The notes under the pieces are model-generated. The model made no database searches, was not told where the DNA came from, and worked only from the letters and a program-made list of their open reading frames with translations. A DNA stretch of 64,000 nucleotides. It comes from Lithospermum erythrorhizon. Lineage: Eukaryota > Streptophyta > Magnoliopsida > Boraginales > Boraginaceae. Location of the stretch: assembly GCA_019722365.1 (NCBI GenBank), contig JADFUC010001527.1:372001-436000 (forward strand), written 5' to 3'. Shown piece by piece: positions 41,231 through 54,578 of the stretch. Position numbers and translations under genes: made by a program. The first letter of the stretch is position 1; the number at the start of each line of letters is the position of its first letter.

Positions 41231-44200
41231 TACTATTACGATTGCAAATCGCCTCTATACTCACACTTGCTTCAAATCGCCTCAAATCACATTTTCGCCA
41301 ACAAAAAACCTATTTCGATGATTTAATACATCGCTAAAACCAAATTGAAGGTTATTTCACTAGCCTTAGTTAACTTTAAGTGAAAATTACATTAAATGGC
41401 AAATCTTCATCTCTTTCGATAAATTTCTCCAACTTTAATCGAAAAATTCCCTTCTGACCACGAACGGGCCCCACGAATCAAACATAAGACGTCAGCGTGG
41501 GCGATTTGCTATGGAGCCGGGTTAGTTTCACCGAGAAATAACCCCTAAGCAAGATTGCAGCTGCTCAGACGAGTCATGGACGCGATTTCGGGAGCGTTCA
41601 CGACCCACCTCCCTCCGATACAGCGTCTATTTTGACCGAGAAATTCGAAGAAAGCCGAAAAAAGTGTCAATCTTATTTGCGTTGTCGGTGTTTTATTTTC
41701 TTAATATAGCGCTCTTAGTTTTGACGTCAAGGCTGGGACGATCAGACTTGCAATGTAATTTTGGTGTTAATGAACACCGTAGGCTCAGAGATTTAGATTT
41801 CTTCAAGTTAGTTGTTTGCATTTGCAATTCTTTAAAAGAATGTATCGCTTTTCAATGGCAATGAAGTTTATCAAATAGTTTGTATCCTAGCTTGGTCCCC
41901 CTATATTTTCTTAATTTTTCGTATATATGATGAAATGGTTATATATCAAGTTGTTTATTATCGTACAAACATGCTATCGACAATAGATTAAACAAAGAAA
42001 CAAAAAATTAACAATAATAATATACATAAAGAGCAAGATTCCAAAGAAAGTTAACCATGTTAAAATGACATAATATTCCATCCACCAATGTGGGATACCA
42101 ACTAGTCACTAATCGACATTACAATAAATACCATCAAGTTCCCACCAATCACAAAGTATTCAATATTAAAGTGGGCCTACTAAAGGACACAAAATAGCAA
42201 AAAGGGTCAAAAGGATGGGAGCGAAGAAACAACTAACTAAGATCTAATCTAGATCTACTTTTCTTAGATGATCTTCTTCTAGGTCGTCAGTTGAAGCTAA
42301 AGTGCTGCTACAGGCCGGGACAAGAATTTGTGTCGGTCAAGCTGGGTGTCTGGGAAGACGCTTTCTACCATTCTCCTGGCCTTCCTGCAGACACGCTTCT
42401 AGCATTACGTCACCGAGCCTACGTATTTTGCAATGCATTTATTGCTCTGGCTGTCTTAAGCTCAAAATTCCTTCAACTCTCGCTTTGCCTTCTCACAGCC
42501 TTGTTTTTTCTTTTCTTTCTCTAGCTTCACCGATCTACCTTTCTCAGACGCTGTCTCCCCAGAAGCACTCCCATGTCCGTGGAAGAATGTCAGATAGGTG
42601 GCTTTCGTCCACATTGGCCGGACCATTTGTGAGGTTCCAGCATGACCGTATACTTCCCCAATAAGTAGCCTCTTGAGGTAGGCCCGATACATTTCTTAGG
42701 ATCCTTTTGTTTAACGAGCTTAACACACAAACCGCGAACACATGTATCCTCCCAACTCCAAGCACAATTCACAAGAACACGTCTTCTTTTCAACGCCAAC
42801 AACAAAACAATGCTCTGCGTAACTCACTTCATACTGGGCTTCCAGAGCATTCCATGACCATCTACTGCTTTTCCCTAAAGACCAACAATTCATTCACCTC
42901 GACAACCAATCCCTACACTTCATCTTTCTTTTCCTTTCTTCCTCAATTCGAGTCATAATCATGGATAAATGGTATTCAACATTGTTGATAATAGGTCAGT
43001 CTCTAGCATCATTATAAAAATGCCGGGAATGCCTCGCCCAATTATTAACAAGTCATGTGGGGGCGCTTCGACCGAGAACGGAATGCACACCTCGTCCACT
43101 TTTTTCTATCAATCTTCTGTAATGCCTCATAAGCATCATTAGAATCGCCTTCACTTTTTCCATTATGTATTCATGATAAAGGACATCATGCTCTAACACA
43201 CACTCCTACATCAATTCCCTAACGCATTCCCCGGGAACTTTTGCTCCAATTAGCATGAGCGTTTTCCACATACCGTGTTCGCATGCTGTAGTTCATTCTT
43301 TATTGCATTTTCTAGTCCCTCAAGTATCGAGATTTACATGACATTAGTAGGTGCTAGGAAAGTACAAGGGGAAAAAGATAAGTGTGTCTGTGGGCATACC
43401 TTTGTTGATCCGTCATTAATATCCAAGACTCGTGTTGTTCATCCATTTGCAAATCTCCTCAGCTTTATGACCAGTCTCAAGAGTTCAGATATTCTCCACC
43501 TTCAACTATCGCCAAAGAATGGATATATGCCATTGTCTGCATCAACACCTACAATCGGCGCATATCTCGCTCTCGAATGCACTCCTTTCAAAACAACCGC
43601 TTGACGCATAGAAATCTCCTACACCCTGCCAAACCATCTTTCAATGGTCCTGGACAAATGTAAATTCTCTATAATTTTTGCTCGCATAGCTTTGTACGCA
43701 CCGTTGATGCTGGGTATCAGTTTTCATGATTTCATTTATGTGAATTCAAACGGACAAACTGTTGTTTCTCATTCCCAAATAACAAATATCCAAATGCTGA
43801 TAAATTCTCCAAGCCATACTTTTAGTTATCTCTATATGGTAATCATCAAATACATCACCAATGAAGCTTTTGAGTGTTTTTCTGGGCTCTCTCCTTATCT
43901 TATTCACATATGTTTTAGCTAGCCATTTCGCCGAAACATTCTTATTTTTTATGGACTCCCCACACATATGCTCTTTCAACCATCAGTTTCGATAGACAAG
44001 TTGTTTTACTTTCCAACTCGAACAAAATACACTAAAGTCAGTACTCTTACTACAAGACTTAACGCGGAGTCTCCACTTATCATTTCTCTTTTACCAATTT
44101 TAGGGCTTATTTTTTACAACAGACATGCCCTTATTAGATCCCTGAAATCAGCTGCACTTCCGAACACCATACACGGCATTATAATGGGGTTTATCAGGTG

Positions 44201-45716
44201 CACACTCCTATTGAATTCTACACCAGAGGTACTCTTTTTCTTTATTGCACTCGTACATTCCTTCCCATCATCTTCTTCTTCACTTAACTCATTTAGTTGA
44301 TCAGAGGTCTCAAATGGTTCTTCAGGAATAGGTCCAATGTCATTCAACACTGGACCGAGATCATCATAGGCCTCCCCTTCACTCTACGTGAACATACTCC
44401 TCATCATCTCCATCATTGCCTGGAAACTCATAATCTTCATCAAATAGCTCCTGTCTAAGAAAGGTCGACGTATCGAAGTCATCGTCATACCAATCGGTAC
44501 GAAACTCATCCCCACCATTATCATCACAACCATCTTCAACCACTACACTGTCATCACCAACATCCCCTAAATTTTCACCATCCTCCCTCACTACATTATC
44601 ATCACCACACTCCATCAAGCATTATCACCACCACACTCCAAATCATCATCCAAGACAGTCACATCAGACCAAAGTAGTCATCACCGGCCACTCTAGTATC
44701 ACCATATACCATTTCATTCTCATCACCACCATGCTACTCTAATAGAGGTACTTCACTTCTTTTATTTATCATACTTTCTACATCACTAATTAAATTAGCC
44801 TGCTCATCACTAATTTCAGTTAACATAGCTTTAGGCCACAACTTTCTAACAGCATCATACATTTCTCCAATTAGTGTACTCTTAACATAAGCATGACTAG
44901 GGTAGGTTACATAAATTTCTATTTCTTTAACAACCTTAACCCATTCAACCATTTTGTTATATCTGGGTCAGCTCTTTTGGGCACGAATCCAACTCCTCCT
45001 CTAAAGAACTCATCGGTTTCCTCCAATAATAAAAACACAATCCTTTTAGTCCTAATTGTTGGAAATTCTACACACAGCCTATCACATGTTCCACACTTCC
45101 GTAGTCAACAAATCTTACCCACCCACCAACATACATCCGTTTACGCATATACAGCCTAAACTTACCACCTCCATTTATTTTTAATGTGAACAAATCCTTT
45201 TCCAAACCTGCAAAAAGAAGAGAAAATTAATGCATGTACTTAATAATAAACGAAATTATTAAAATGCACCAAATTGATCAAATGCATGTTATAACACATA
45301 CAACACGACAATTTCATAATTGTACAAATTAGGACAAAATTACTTACTGAGTAATTCAGGAAACGAAAAAGTCTCCACATCCTCTCTCCAAAATCGACAA
45401 TGTGTTCTTTTTTTATTTTGAAGTTTTGCTTTTGATTTTTAGGCGCCATTGCTGATGATTTTTTTCTTTTGTTTAGCGATCAAGTGGTCGTTTTGACAAG
45501 TTAAGAGGGAAAAATCATGGAAGTTGGGGGGTACTTTGAGGTGTTAAATCATTACTTAAGCTGTAAGTTTTAACTTATTGGCTTAAGAGCGTTAATAAAG
45601 ATATGAACTTACCACGACACCTTCAAATCATTGAAATAGGTTTTTTGGCCGAAACGTGATTTGAGGGGGCAATTTGGAAACAGCCAAGATAGGAGGCAAT
45701 TACAATCATATAATAA
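41231..45716. mobile_element. Mutator-like element (MULE) with ~95-bp inverted ends, transposase decayed
   Basis: The sequence at 41231-41325 and the complement of 45624-45716 match over about 95 bp, including CTCAAATCAC and AAAAAACCTATTTC. Between them, minus-strand fragments resemble MURA transposase in the right order: an acidic region near 44618-44379; the N-terminal MULE-type domain with KWLAKTYVNKI and SKSMAWR at 43979-43746; the core motif GVDADNGIYP near 43560-43530; and C-terminal MWTKATYLTFF near 42610. Many frameshifts and stops separate these, so it cannot make transposase. No clean 8-10 bp target duplication was found. It sits between the divergently transcribed BPA1-like and SAMBA-like genes. 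Confidence 0.8.
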
Positions 45717-46356
45717 GATAGTGATCAATTGAACTAACGCGATAGCTTGCGGCAAAAAATTAAAGTTCTTAGCGATACGATTCACTAGCTTGTAAACTTA
45801 TTTGCTCAATATGATGTCCTGCTGACTCAAACACACATCAATTTTTTCTCTAATTTAAAATGGAATCAATCCAAATACGTTGAAATTAAACCACGGCTCC
45901 TTCCGATAATAACTCTAACCCTACTCGCTACCACATGTAAATCCTAGCTCAGCTTCATACAATCATACAATAGACATAATCACACAACCTTTTATAACGG
46001 AAAGATCCGCATCAGTTTACACCTCGATCAAGCAAGACTCTGCAGAAACTCTAACTTACGCCGCAGACGCAAACCATGCCGCCCAAGAAACCACACTGCA
46101 CAAAGCCTCAAAAAAGCCATTGTAGTGAAAATCTAACTCGTTTACCTTGGCTTTTATATCAGCTGGCCCACCAATCAACTTCTTTGCGGTTCAATGATGA
46201 ATTTATGTAGCAACTTATCCTAAGTCACAAACTATAAAATAGTTTAGGAAGTAGTTTAGCCTAATAATATGTGTATGAGGCCTATTATAAGTTTATAACC
46301 CATATTACTACACTGGTAATAAATTGATGTAGCTTCTTCCTACGCAGATCAAAAAA
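45717..46356. promoter_or_regulatory. Upstream region of the SAMBA-like gene
   Basis: About 640 bp separate the MULE end from the SAMBA-like ATG. It should hold that gene's promoter. I see no distinctive element and no additional coding frame. Confidence 0.35.
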
Positions 46357-47551
46357 ATGAGCAGCGGAAATTCACTGACGTCATCTCCGGCACGATCATC
46401 AATATCCACAGCAGCAATTGCAGGAGTCAACGCAAATGCCACGTCATCGTCAACGACAACAATGGGACTAGATGAATATCATTTTCCTGCTGACCTCATC
46501 TCCATTCAAGATCGTAAACACGAAGCCATTTCAGGTTAATTTATTTAAACACATAAAGTGGGAATTACTAGTAATTATCTTAAATATTGTTCTTGTAATG
46601 TTATTCTTTCCAACCCACACCTTCTGCTCACTAGCAACTAGGCTATTCTTTATTTAAGGAGTTTCGAATGCATAGCTTCTGGTCACTAGTAATAAACTTT
46701 TTCACTAGACTATTCGATTAACTCGTTATTGTAATGTTATTTTTTTTATACATTTAACGATGAAGTGAGTTTCGAACACATAAATTCTGGTCAGTAGTAA
46801 CTACTAAGAAACTTTTCCACTAGCCTATTCGATTAATGTTGTTGTTGTAATTTTATTGGGTCTAAATAGTTGTGTTTTGGGACAGAATTGAGAACGGACT
46901 TAATGGCAGCGCTGAATAAAGAAGTGAAGTCGTTAGATGAAGATAGTTGGATGTTTGATGGGCCTCGATCTCGTATTAACCTCATCTCTAGACCAGGTTA
47001 ATCACAGTTTTGATATTTCATATATCTCTATAAGATCGTCTAGTTTTGAATTTTGATGAGTTACACTTTTTAAATAGAACTCAAATATTTTCGAATGTGT
47101 TTGTAAGGAGTATAATGTCCCGGTGATAAATATATCAAAATATGATATTTCTAAACTAGTTAACTCTTAATATGATGATTTTGATTCAAATTAAAGTTGT
47201 GTAAGTCGATTAGGACAACAAAGTTTGTTTATTTTGACTGTTAAAAAACAAATTGAACGATCTTTTAGGAATGGAGGTAGTATTAGTTTGATTAAAATTA
47301 AGCACAATGATTTTCCCACTCTAATTGTTGATAACTCCACTTCATTTCCTAAATTAAAATGGTTACACTTATTCAAGTATTTTTATCATGAATGTTGTGT
47401 TTATTTGATTATGTATTTAACTGAAGGTATCATCCTCCTTTGTAAATAAATTACATTTTGGCAATGGCGTTTGAAAATTGTAATATTTATTTTTAATAGT
47501 TAAGGATATGGATGTGTTGCAGTACCTTTCTTGAATCAAGTAAGGTTCTAG
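46357..47551 (+). CDS. SAMBA: SAMBA-like small plant protein (APC/C regulator family)
   Basis: SAMBA is a plant-specific negative regulator of the anaphase-promoting complex that limits growth early in development. Exons 46357-46534, 46886-46996 and 47523-47551 join in frame with GT-AG introns, giving 105 aa, close to the roughly 100 aa I recall. The N-terminal third is Ser/Thr/Ala-rich and probably disordered. The conserved part reads DEYHFPADLISIQDRKHEA, then MAALNKEVKSLDEDSWMF and GPRSRINLISRPG. I identify it from memory of this motif and from its position beside DAD1, CSLD and XTH30, which are neighbours in Arabidopsis too. The last exon (VPFLNQVRF) is short and its choice rests on phase and a good acceptor only. 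It could also be an unrelated small protein with the same motif. Confidence 0.62.
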
Positions 47552-50500
47552 TTGAGAAATGATGTGGTTGCAGGTTTATAATGTACCTCAGCCATATGAA
47601 ATGAGACGTTTCAGTTACAATGGTGGGTATTAAGAATGTTATATGTGGTATTCATTACTATCCATTCGTTGTTGGTTGGGGACTTGGGGGGTAAAACATT
47701 TCTGTCATGCTTATATCTGCACATAGTTTCCAATTGTATGACCTAGAGCATGCAAATTTCAGAGTATGTTTCCACACCATGTAGTTACCGATCGATTATC
47801 AGTATCAGATTATTGTTCCACACGAGTGCATTGTTTCTTGAGATGAATATATTTGCTATTAAACGATGATTCAGTCCCAGTGTAATTCTTATTACGTATT
47901 ACCCCTTTTCTATCTGAGAGAAGCCCTAAAGGTTATGCAGAATTGTTTTCTCAATGATTCTGTTGTTTTCCATCATACAATGCACGAGACAAAATAAGAT
48001 AGTTTTGATTCTAGTGGTTCCTTGAACTGATTTGAACTAGTCCAAATTTATTTATGGAATTATAAGTGTGTTGTCTCAAGCTTCTTGTATGTGCTGCTTG
48101 TACCATTTGGTACAAATTGACGTTACTCCCTTCTGACAGTGCACTATATCATTTGTAAACAGGTGGTTCTCTACACAGGCATATTGGATTCTCGAAGCAC
48201 CATGATTTGCCCCTACCTAAGTAGTTATTCTTCCATCACATTGTTATTGGAGCCCGTTCGTTGAGAGCTAGAGCTTCTGTTAGACAAGCAAAGTAAACTA
48301 CTGTATAAATCAAATCAAAACAAACTAATTCTCTTTACACCCTTCCCTTCCTCCTCCTCCTCCGCATGGGTAAGGGAGAAAAATTCTCTAATTGTTTTGC
48401 TTGTTAGTTATTTTGTTCCTGCATGTTGCCCAAGGTAAGATTCTCTCAATAGGTGAATGGGAGAATCCAAAGAGGTTTAGAGTTTTGCAATTGGAGGACA
48501 TCTGATTGTTCTATTAATTAAGGAGCTTTGTAGATATGTTTTGGGTTCTCTCATGAACTTCTTTAAATAATTGCAATTCAACTATCTTTGTTAATTGAGG
48601 TGAAAGGAGACATACCAATGGACAATGGTATAACATTTGCCCATCATTGATGGGCATAAATGCATAATAGAGGCTCCTATAGAAACATCAATTGGTATAC
48701 TCCAAGAAATAGAGTTCTAAGATGGATACACCATAAAAATCCAAGAAATCATTTGATCCCATTCAATGCTAGTCATCATATTATTTTGGTTACCCAAGTT
48801 GTTGGAGATTGTAAGTTGGATCTGGTTGATTAATAGGAGTATATTACAATCAACTTTTGTCCAACATTGCTTTTATATAAATTTTTTCTAAATTCTTTAT
48901 TGTCAAAACTCAGAATGTTTGAAATATTAATTTTATATTACAGTATAAGTTATTGGTGTGTTGTGTTCAATTGAATAAATCTTCCTATAAAAAATCAGAT
49001 TTATTTGAGAGTATTATTTTAAAAATAGGTTGATTATTTGTTTGTTAATTGTGATTCATATTTTACTCATATTATTTCTATATCCTGTACAAAATTAGCC
49101 TTGAAATTAATCTGACATGATGTTGACTAGTCTTGAAATGTACCAATATTTGACAAATCAATCATCATTATTTAAAAAATGGTCGGGGTACTAACACTAT
49201 TACTGGTACGTAATACTGTAATCAACTGGGTCTTTTCAAACCCTACACATGATGTTAGAAACATTAATGTTCTTTTCAATTATTCGCATGAAGACGCGCC
49301 TAAGAATCGGCTGGAGGAAGCAAGCAATTTTTTTTATGTTTAATTAGGTAGTTCGAGTTTTTATTATAGTGTGGAATTAAAAATTTTATATTCTTCGATT
49401 TCGAATATAAATTAAAATGGATTATTACATTATATATGCTTTTTATCCATTATGAAGAAATAGATAATGTTTGTATTTTACTTTTGGTTTAATTGAAATA
49501 TCAGTCGATTAATTATAATAAAGACTTGCTATCCGATCTTCCTTTATCCATCTATACTTGTTATTCTTTATTTTTTATATGAGATTTATCTATACTTATT
49601 ATCTTTATTTTTAGATGGAAATCTTAAGCATATGATTAAATATGTCTAATAGCCTGGCTTTATTGGCTTCTGACTAAGTTTCAAGCTTATAATTGCATTA
49701 ATTGGGTAAACTATAGTTTAAAAGAAATAAAGTGCAATCAATTTTCACTTATTTGTCACCTTCCCACTGTTTTACTATCTCTTCACATAATTACAACCCA
49801 ACTAGTACTTAACAACACTACATTGTGTGAAGAACCCCATAAGAAATTTATGCTATAAAGAAATCAAGAATCATATTCCTACATCAGAAAGCATCGAATC
49901 ACATTTGTTGTACACATTAAATAACTAAAAAAAACTTAAAAGACTTGATTTTTCAATAAAAAAGGAACATTTCTTTAGCATTATTTTACTATATATATTA
50001 TACAAGTGCAAAATACTTTGTCAACCACCAAGAGTGGAAATCTTGTACTCAATGCAAATGTTATTGTTGGTGCTGAGAATCTAATCTTGGATATTTTCAG
50101 TGGGAATTTTTTGGGTTTTTTCTTTATACACCGTTCTTTTTTCACTGATTTGAAAAAAGTGTAGTTTTTAAGTTGCTATTAGCGTTCAACCCTCTTCACT
50201 CTACTTACTATTATAGTCTTAAAAGTTCAACAGTTTCTGGTTTGCTTATTTCTTCAATTACATTTAGTTACATGTTTTTAGCTCATTGCATGTTGCTTTT
50301 ATTTGTCTGAATTATTATATTTCTGTTTTAGAACATTCCTTGTAGGGTAAAAGATGGTTGGTTCTTGATTTTTATCTGTGTTGCTAGTTTGGATACCATT
50401 TATGTGTTCATTGTTGATAGACAATCTTGGTAATGGATGGTGTGGTCTCACGAATAGCTTGCTATTTGCTTATTTTTAGTTACTCTGCTAGTTAGATTTA

Positions 50501-50845
50501 GTTTCAAAGATTTATTAATCATCAGATGTAGATTAAGTTTATACCAATCTTAGAAATGTTTTTGTTTGAGATGATTTAGAAATGTGATTCCTTTGGTTCT
50601 TTATATTTGACCTGTATAATTTCATTTTTGTTACTGAAGTCTTAATTCTCGTATCGATATAGATTCAAGTTTGGTAAATAGGAATACCTTCTATTATTGT
50701 CTTTTGTTATTCAAAATTGTTTATTGTATTGCTCGCTTTTCACTTCTCAGTTCTTACTGTCATTTGCAGGACTTGGACTGACTAATTGTTAAGGGACCGA
50801 ATCTAAAAGTTTTGTGCTCTTTCTGCTGCACACTATTGCTTTAGA
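47552..50845. other. Spacer and TPS leader; no gene recognised
   Basis: The stretch 47.6-49.9 kb shows no convincing frame. From about 50.0 kb the sequence looks like a class II TPS leader, with a long 5' UTR intron ending at the acceptor TTTGCAG (50763-50769), as is common in this gene family. Confidence 0.4.
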
Positions 50846-53800
50846 ATGGTATCAAGGTCGTATTCCAACCTTTTAGATCTTACTTCTTGTGAGTCACCTA
50901 CCTTTGGTCGAAGCGGGAGGAAGCTCTCACGAGTTGCGACTGTAGCTGGTGTGCTATCCGAGCTAGATGATGACAATAAAAGTAATGTGGATTCGGATGC
51001 TCCTTCAACTGTTTCCCAAGAACGGATGATCATTGTTGGTGTAATCAACTCCATTCTGCACACGATTACGACGAAGGTGGGGTGTTAATGATGAGGACTC
51101 TCTGCTGTTACAGCTCAAAGATGGCCTTGGAGAAGAGGTGGAAGTAATTTATGTTGGCAGTCTCAAGGAAGAAATTGATCTGAAGTGAACAAGATGATGT
51201 TGCACAGACTTTTACTTGAGATCATGTGTACCTGGCTTATACCTCCTGAGCTCTTCAGTAAATTCTACCATGGTTTCTGCAAACAGTACTTATGGCCTTT
51301 ATTTCACTACATGCTCCCTCTATCCCCTGAGCTTGGTGGTAGGTTTGATAGATCTCTGTGGCAAGCTTATGTTTCCGTGAACAAAATATTTGCAGACAAA
51401 GTAATGGAAGTTATTAGTCCAGATGATGATTTTGTTTGGGTTCATGATTACCATTTAATTTTACTGCCAACATTCCTGAGGAAGCGTTTTAATAGGGTGA
51501 AACTTGGATTCTTTCTCCATAGCCCATTCCCGACATCAGAAATCTACCGAACATTACCTGTTAGAGATGAAATTTTACGTGCGCTCTTGAACTCTGATCT
51601 TATTGGCTTCCATACATTTGACTATGCCAGGCATTTCCTCTCTTGCTGCAGTCGAATGCTTGGAGTTTCTTATCAGTCAAAACGAGGTTACATAGGGCTA
51701 GAATATTATGGTCGCACAGTAAGCATTAAGATTCTGCCTGTTGGCATACACATGGGTCAACTTCAATCTGTGCTTGACATGCCTGAGACAGAATCTAGAG
51801 TCGCAGAACTAAGGGATCGTTTCAGAGGTCAAACTGTTTTACTTGGGGTGGATGACATGGACATATTCAAAGGGATAAGTTTGAAACTTCTGGCTTTTGA
51901 GCAGCTGCTCTACCAGCATCCCAGTAAGAGAGGTAAGGTTGTTTTGGTTCAGATTGCAAACCCTGCAAGAGGCCGAGGGAAGGATGTAGAGGAGGTTCAA
52001 TCTGAAACATTTACCACTGTGAAGAGAATCAACCAGAAGTATGGTCAACCAGGATACGAGCCAGTGGTTTTGATTGATACCCCACTTCAGTTCTATGAGC
52101 GAATTTCTTATTATGTAATTGCAGAGTGCTGTCTTGTGACTGCAGTGAGAGATGGAATGAATTTAATACCTTACGAGTATGTTATATGCAGGCAGGGAAC
52201 AGAAACCCTAGACAATACCTTGAGCCTGAGCCCTTTGTCACCGAAGAAGAGTATGCTGGTGGTCTCTGAGTTCATTGGATGTTCTCCATCCCTTAGTGGT
52301 GCCATAAGGGTAAATCCGTGGAACATCGACAATGTTGCAGAAGCTATGGATTCGGCTCTCATAGTCTCGGAGGCAGAGAAACAGATGCGACATGAGAAGC
52401 ACTATAATTATGTGACCACCCACGATGTTGAATATTGGGCTCAGAGCTTTTTGCAAGATCTTGAGAGGGCGTGTAGGGATCATGTGAGGAGGAGATGCTG
52501 GGGTATAGGATTTGGTTTAGGGTTCAGAGTTATTTCTATAGATCCAACTTTCAGGAAATTGTCTGTTGAGCATATTGTATCTTCTTATAAGCGGACAAAG
52601 AGTCGTGCTATTCTTCTGGATTATGATGGTGCTATGATACTGCAGAGTCCTCTTAGCACAAGTGTAAATACAGAGGCTGTTGGAATCTTAAATAGTTTGT
52701 GTAATGATGCCAATAATGTGGTTTTTATTGTTAGTGGAAAAGATAGGAAAACATTATCTCAGTGGTTTTCTTCTTGTGAGAATTTAGGGATCGCAGCAGA
52801 GCATGGCTATTTTGTGAGGTATGAACCACTAACCTTGGTCTATAAATATGATTTGTCCCGCCTTTCAGTTCTACTTCATTGAACATTACAGGTAGAAACA
52901 AAATTAATAAGGGAATTGAACAAGTATCGAAACAAGTGTTTTACTTCTAATATGATTTGCTAACACTGTATCCCATAAGCTTGATAGAGAAACTCATACT
53001 GAGTAAATAATTTGGCTGTCCATGTTAAAGTTGTAATACCCTGCATGCTGCATCTTCTTCCAATATTTTTATTATGTCTGTCACCGTTCCCCATTCTAGT
53101 AGTAGCTTCAAGCTATAATTGCACGAGTCATTTTTCTCCTCTCAAAATTAGAGCCAAGCATTATCGTGGAAGCTATTCAAATTAAGTTGTCAGAAAACTA
53201 GTTAATCTTATCATCAATCTGCTTATTACGCTATCATGTGCTGGGAGAAAAATGAACTTGGTTAGCTATCCGCATGATTATCATGTATAGTTCTGTAATT
53301 CACATATATTAATTTGGTGTTTACCATGGATTATGTCCCTATAATTTCTTTGCAGACCAATACAAAGTACAGAATGGGAAACATGTATTGTTGTACCCGA
53401 CTTCTACTGGAAGCAGATTGCTGAACCTGTTATGGAGCTTTACACTGAAACAACCGATGGTTCTTTCATAGACGCCAAAGAGACTTCCCTTGTTTGGAAC
53501 TACCAGTATGCAGATCCAGATTTTGGTTCATGTCAAGCCAAGGAGCTTCTTGATCATCTGGAAAGTGTCCTTGCCAACGAACCTGTAACTGTGAAGAGTG
53601 GCCAGCACATTATAGAAGTTAAACCTCAGGTTGGTTAATATGTTCTTATTTTCAGTCTTCCCATTTTGATATACTTGAGTAGGAGTAACTACTTTCTCAT
53701 CAAGCTGGATCTCGATGATGATTCTGTTGTAACTTCTATTTGCGTACTCCTTGGCTGTCAAATATTATGGTATTCCAGTACTCCAGATCCTTGCAGTTCT

Positions 53801-54578
53801 CTTTTCTCTTACCTTAATATTTGGTGTGGGAGTCTTCAGGATATCAACCGTCGCTGCAGATTAGAATACCTTCAAATATAATCAGTACTACTTGCTTATC
53901 AATCTGGACCTACTAATGGAACGGATTAGAGTTGTGCATTGTTAATGCATGCTTCAGCCGACTGCTCTTTTTGCATAGATATTCTCTGATTTCCTACCCA
54001 AGTCATGTCAGTCGACAGTTTTGTTGGTGCAAATTAGATCTTGTTTGCTATATACATTTAAGTTGTTAATGAGAGGTTAAATATTCTACACAAGTCAGGC
54101 AATTGCACTCATTCACTGGCTAACTTATTTCTCTTCATCAAATCCATATCTCCACATATAATTCCCAAAGATGTATTTGCTTCTTCTTTATATTATCTAA
54201 CACTTCGTTTTCTATGGCTAGGGTGTCAACAAAGGCCTTGTGGCTGAACGTGTTCTGACCACGATGCAGAATAAGGCAATGCTTCCAGATTTTGTCCTTT
54301 GCATAGGAGATGATCGTTCTGACGATGATATGTGTGAGGTCATAATGAAGGCTGTGACCGGTGGATCTCTCTCCCCAGTCGCTGAGGTGTTCTCTTGCAC
54401 GGTAGGCCAGAAACCGAGCAAGGCTAAGTATTACTTAGAGGATACTTCCGAGTTAATGAGAATGCTACAAGGACTCGCTGCTGTATCTGAACTGTCAACG
54501 AGAAATGGCTCCCTTCGAGTTCCACGGGGAACTCTTGTCGGAGAAGAGGAACCGATCATTTCTCGTCCTAGGAATTAG
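50846..54578 (+). pseudogene. TPS: Class II trehalose-6-phosphate synthase-like gene, 5' coding part frameshifted
   Basis: Class II TPS proteins (TPS5-11) join a GT20 synthase-like domain to a trehalose-phosphate phosphatase-like domain and act mainly as regulators. The start MVSRSYSNLLDL and exon borders (50846-52818, 53356-53629, 54222-54578) are as in TPS5/6. From 51040 to about 51172 the sequence still encodes family blocks (DEDSLLLQLKDGLGEEVEV, YVGSLKEEIDL), but in shifted frames: roughly two extra bases near 51040, one missing near 51053, one extra near 51186 and one extra near 51212. These add up to +3, so the original frame resumes at FYHGFCKQYLWPLFHYMLP and remains open for over 500 codons. 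Shifted-frame stops include 51086-51088. The phosphatase motif reads LLDYDGAM, with Ala where most relatives have Thr. The C-terminal exons are intact (CIGDDRSDDDM, VGQKPSKAKYYLEDT). A shorter product from a downstream Met cannot be ruled out. Confidence 0.8.

Noticed and set aside
42291..43604. Several plus-strand frames of 75-120 aa
   Set aside because: Their complements carry the MULE transposase remnants, so the plus-strand frames are shadows.
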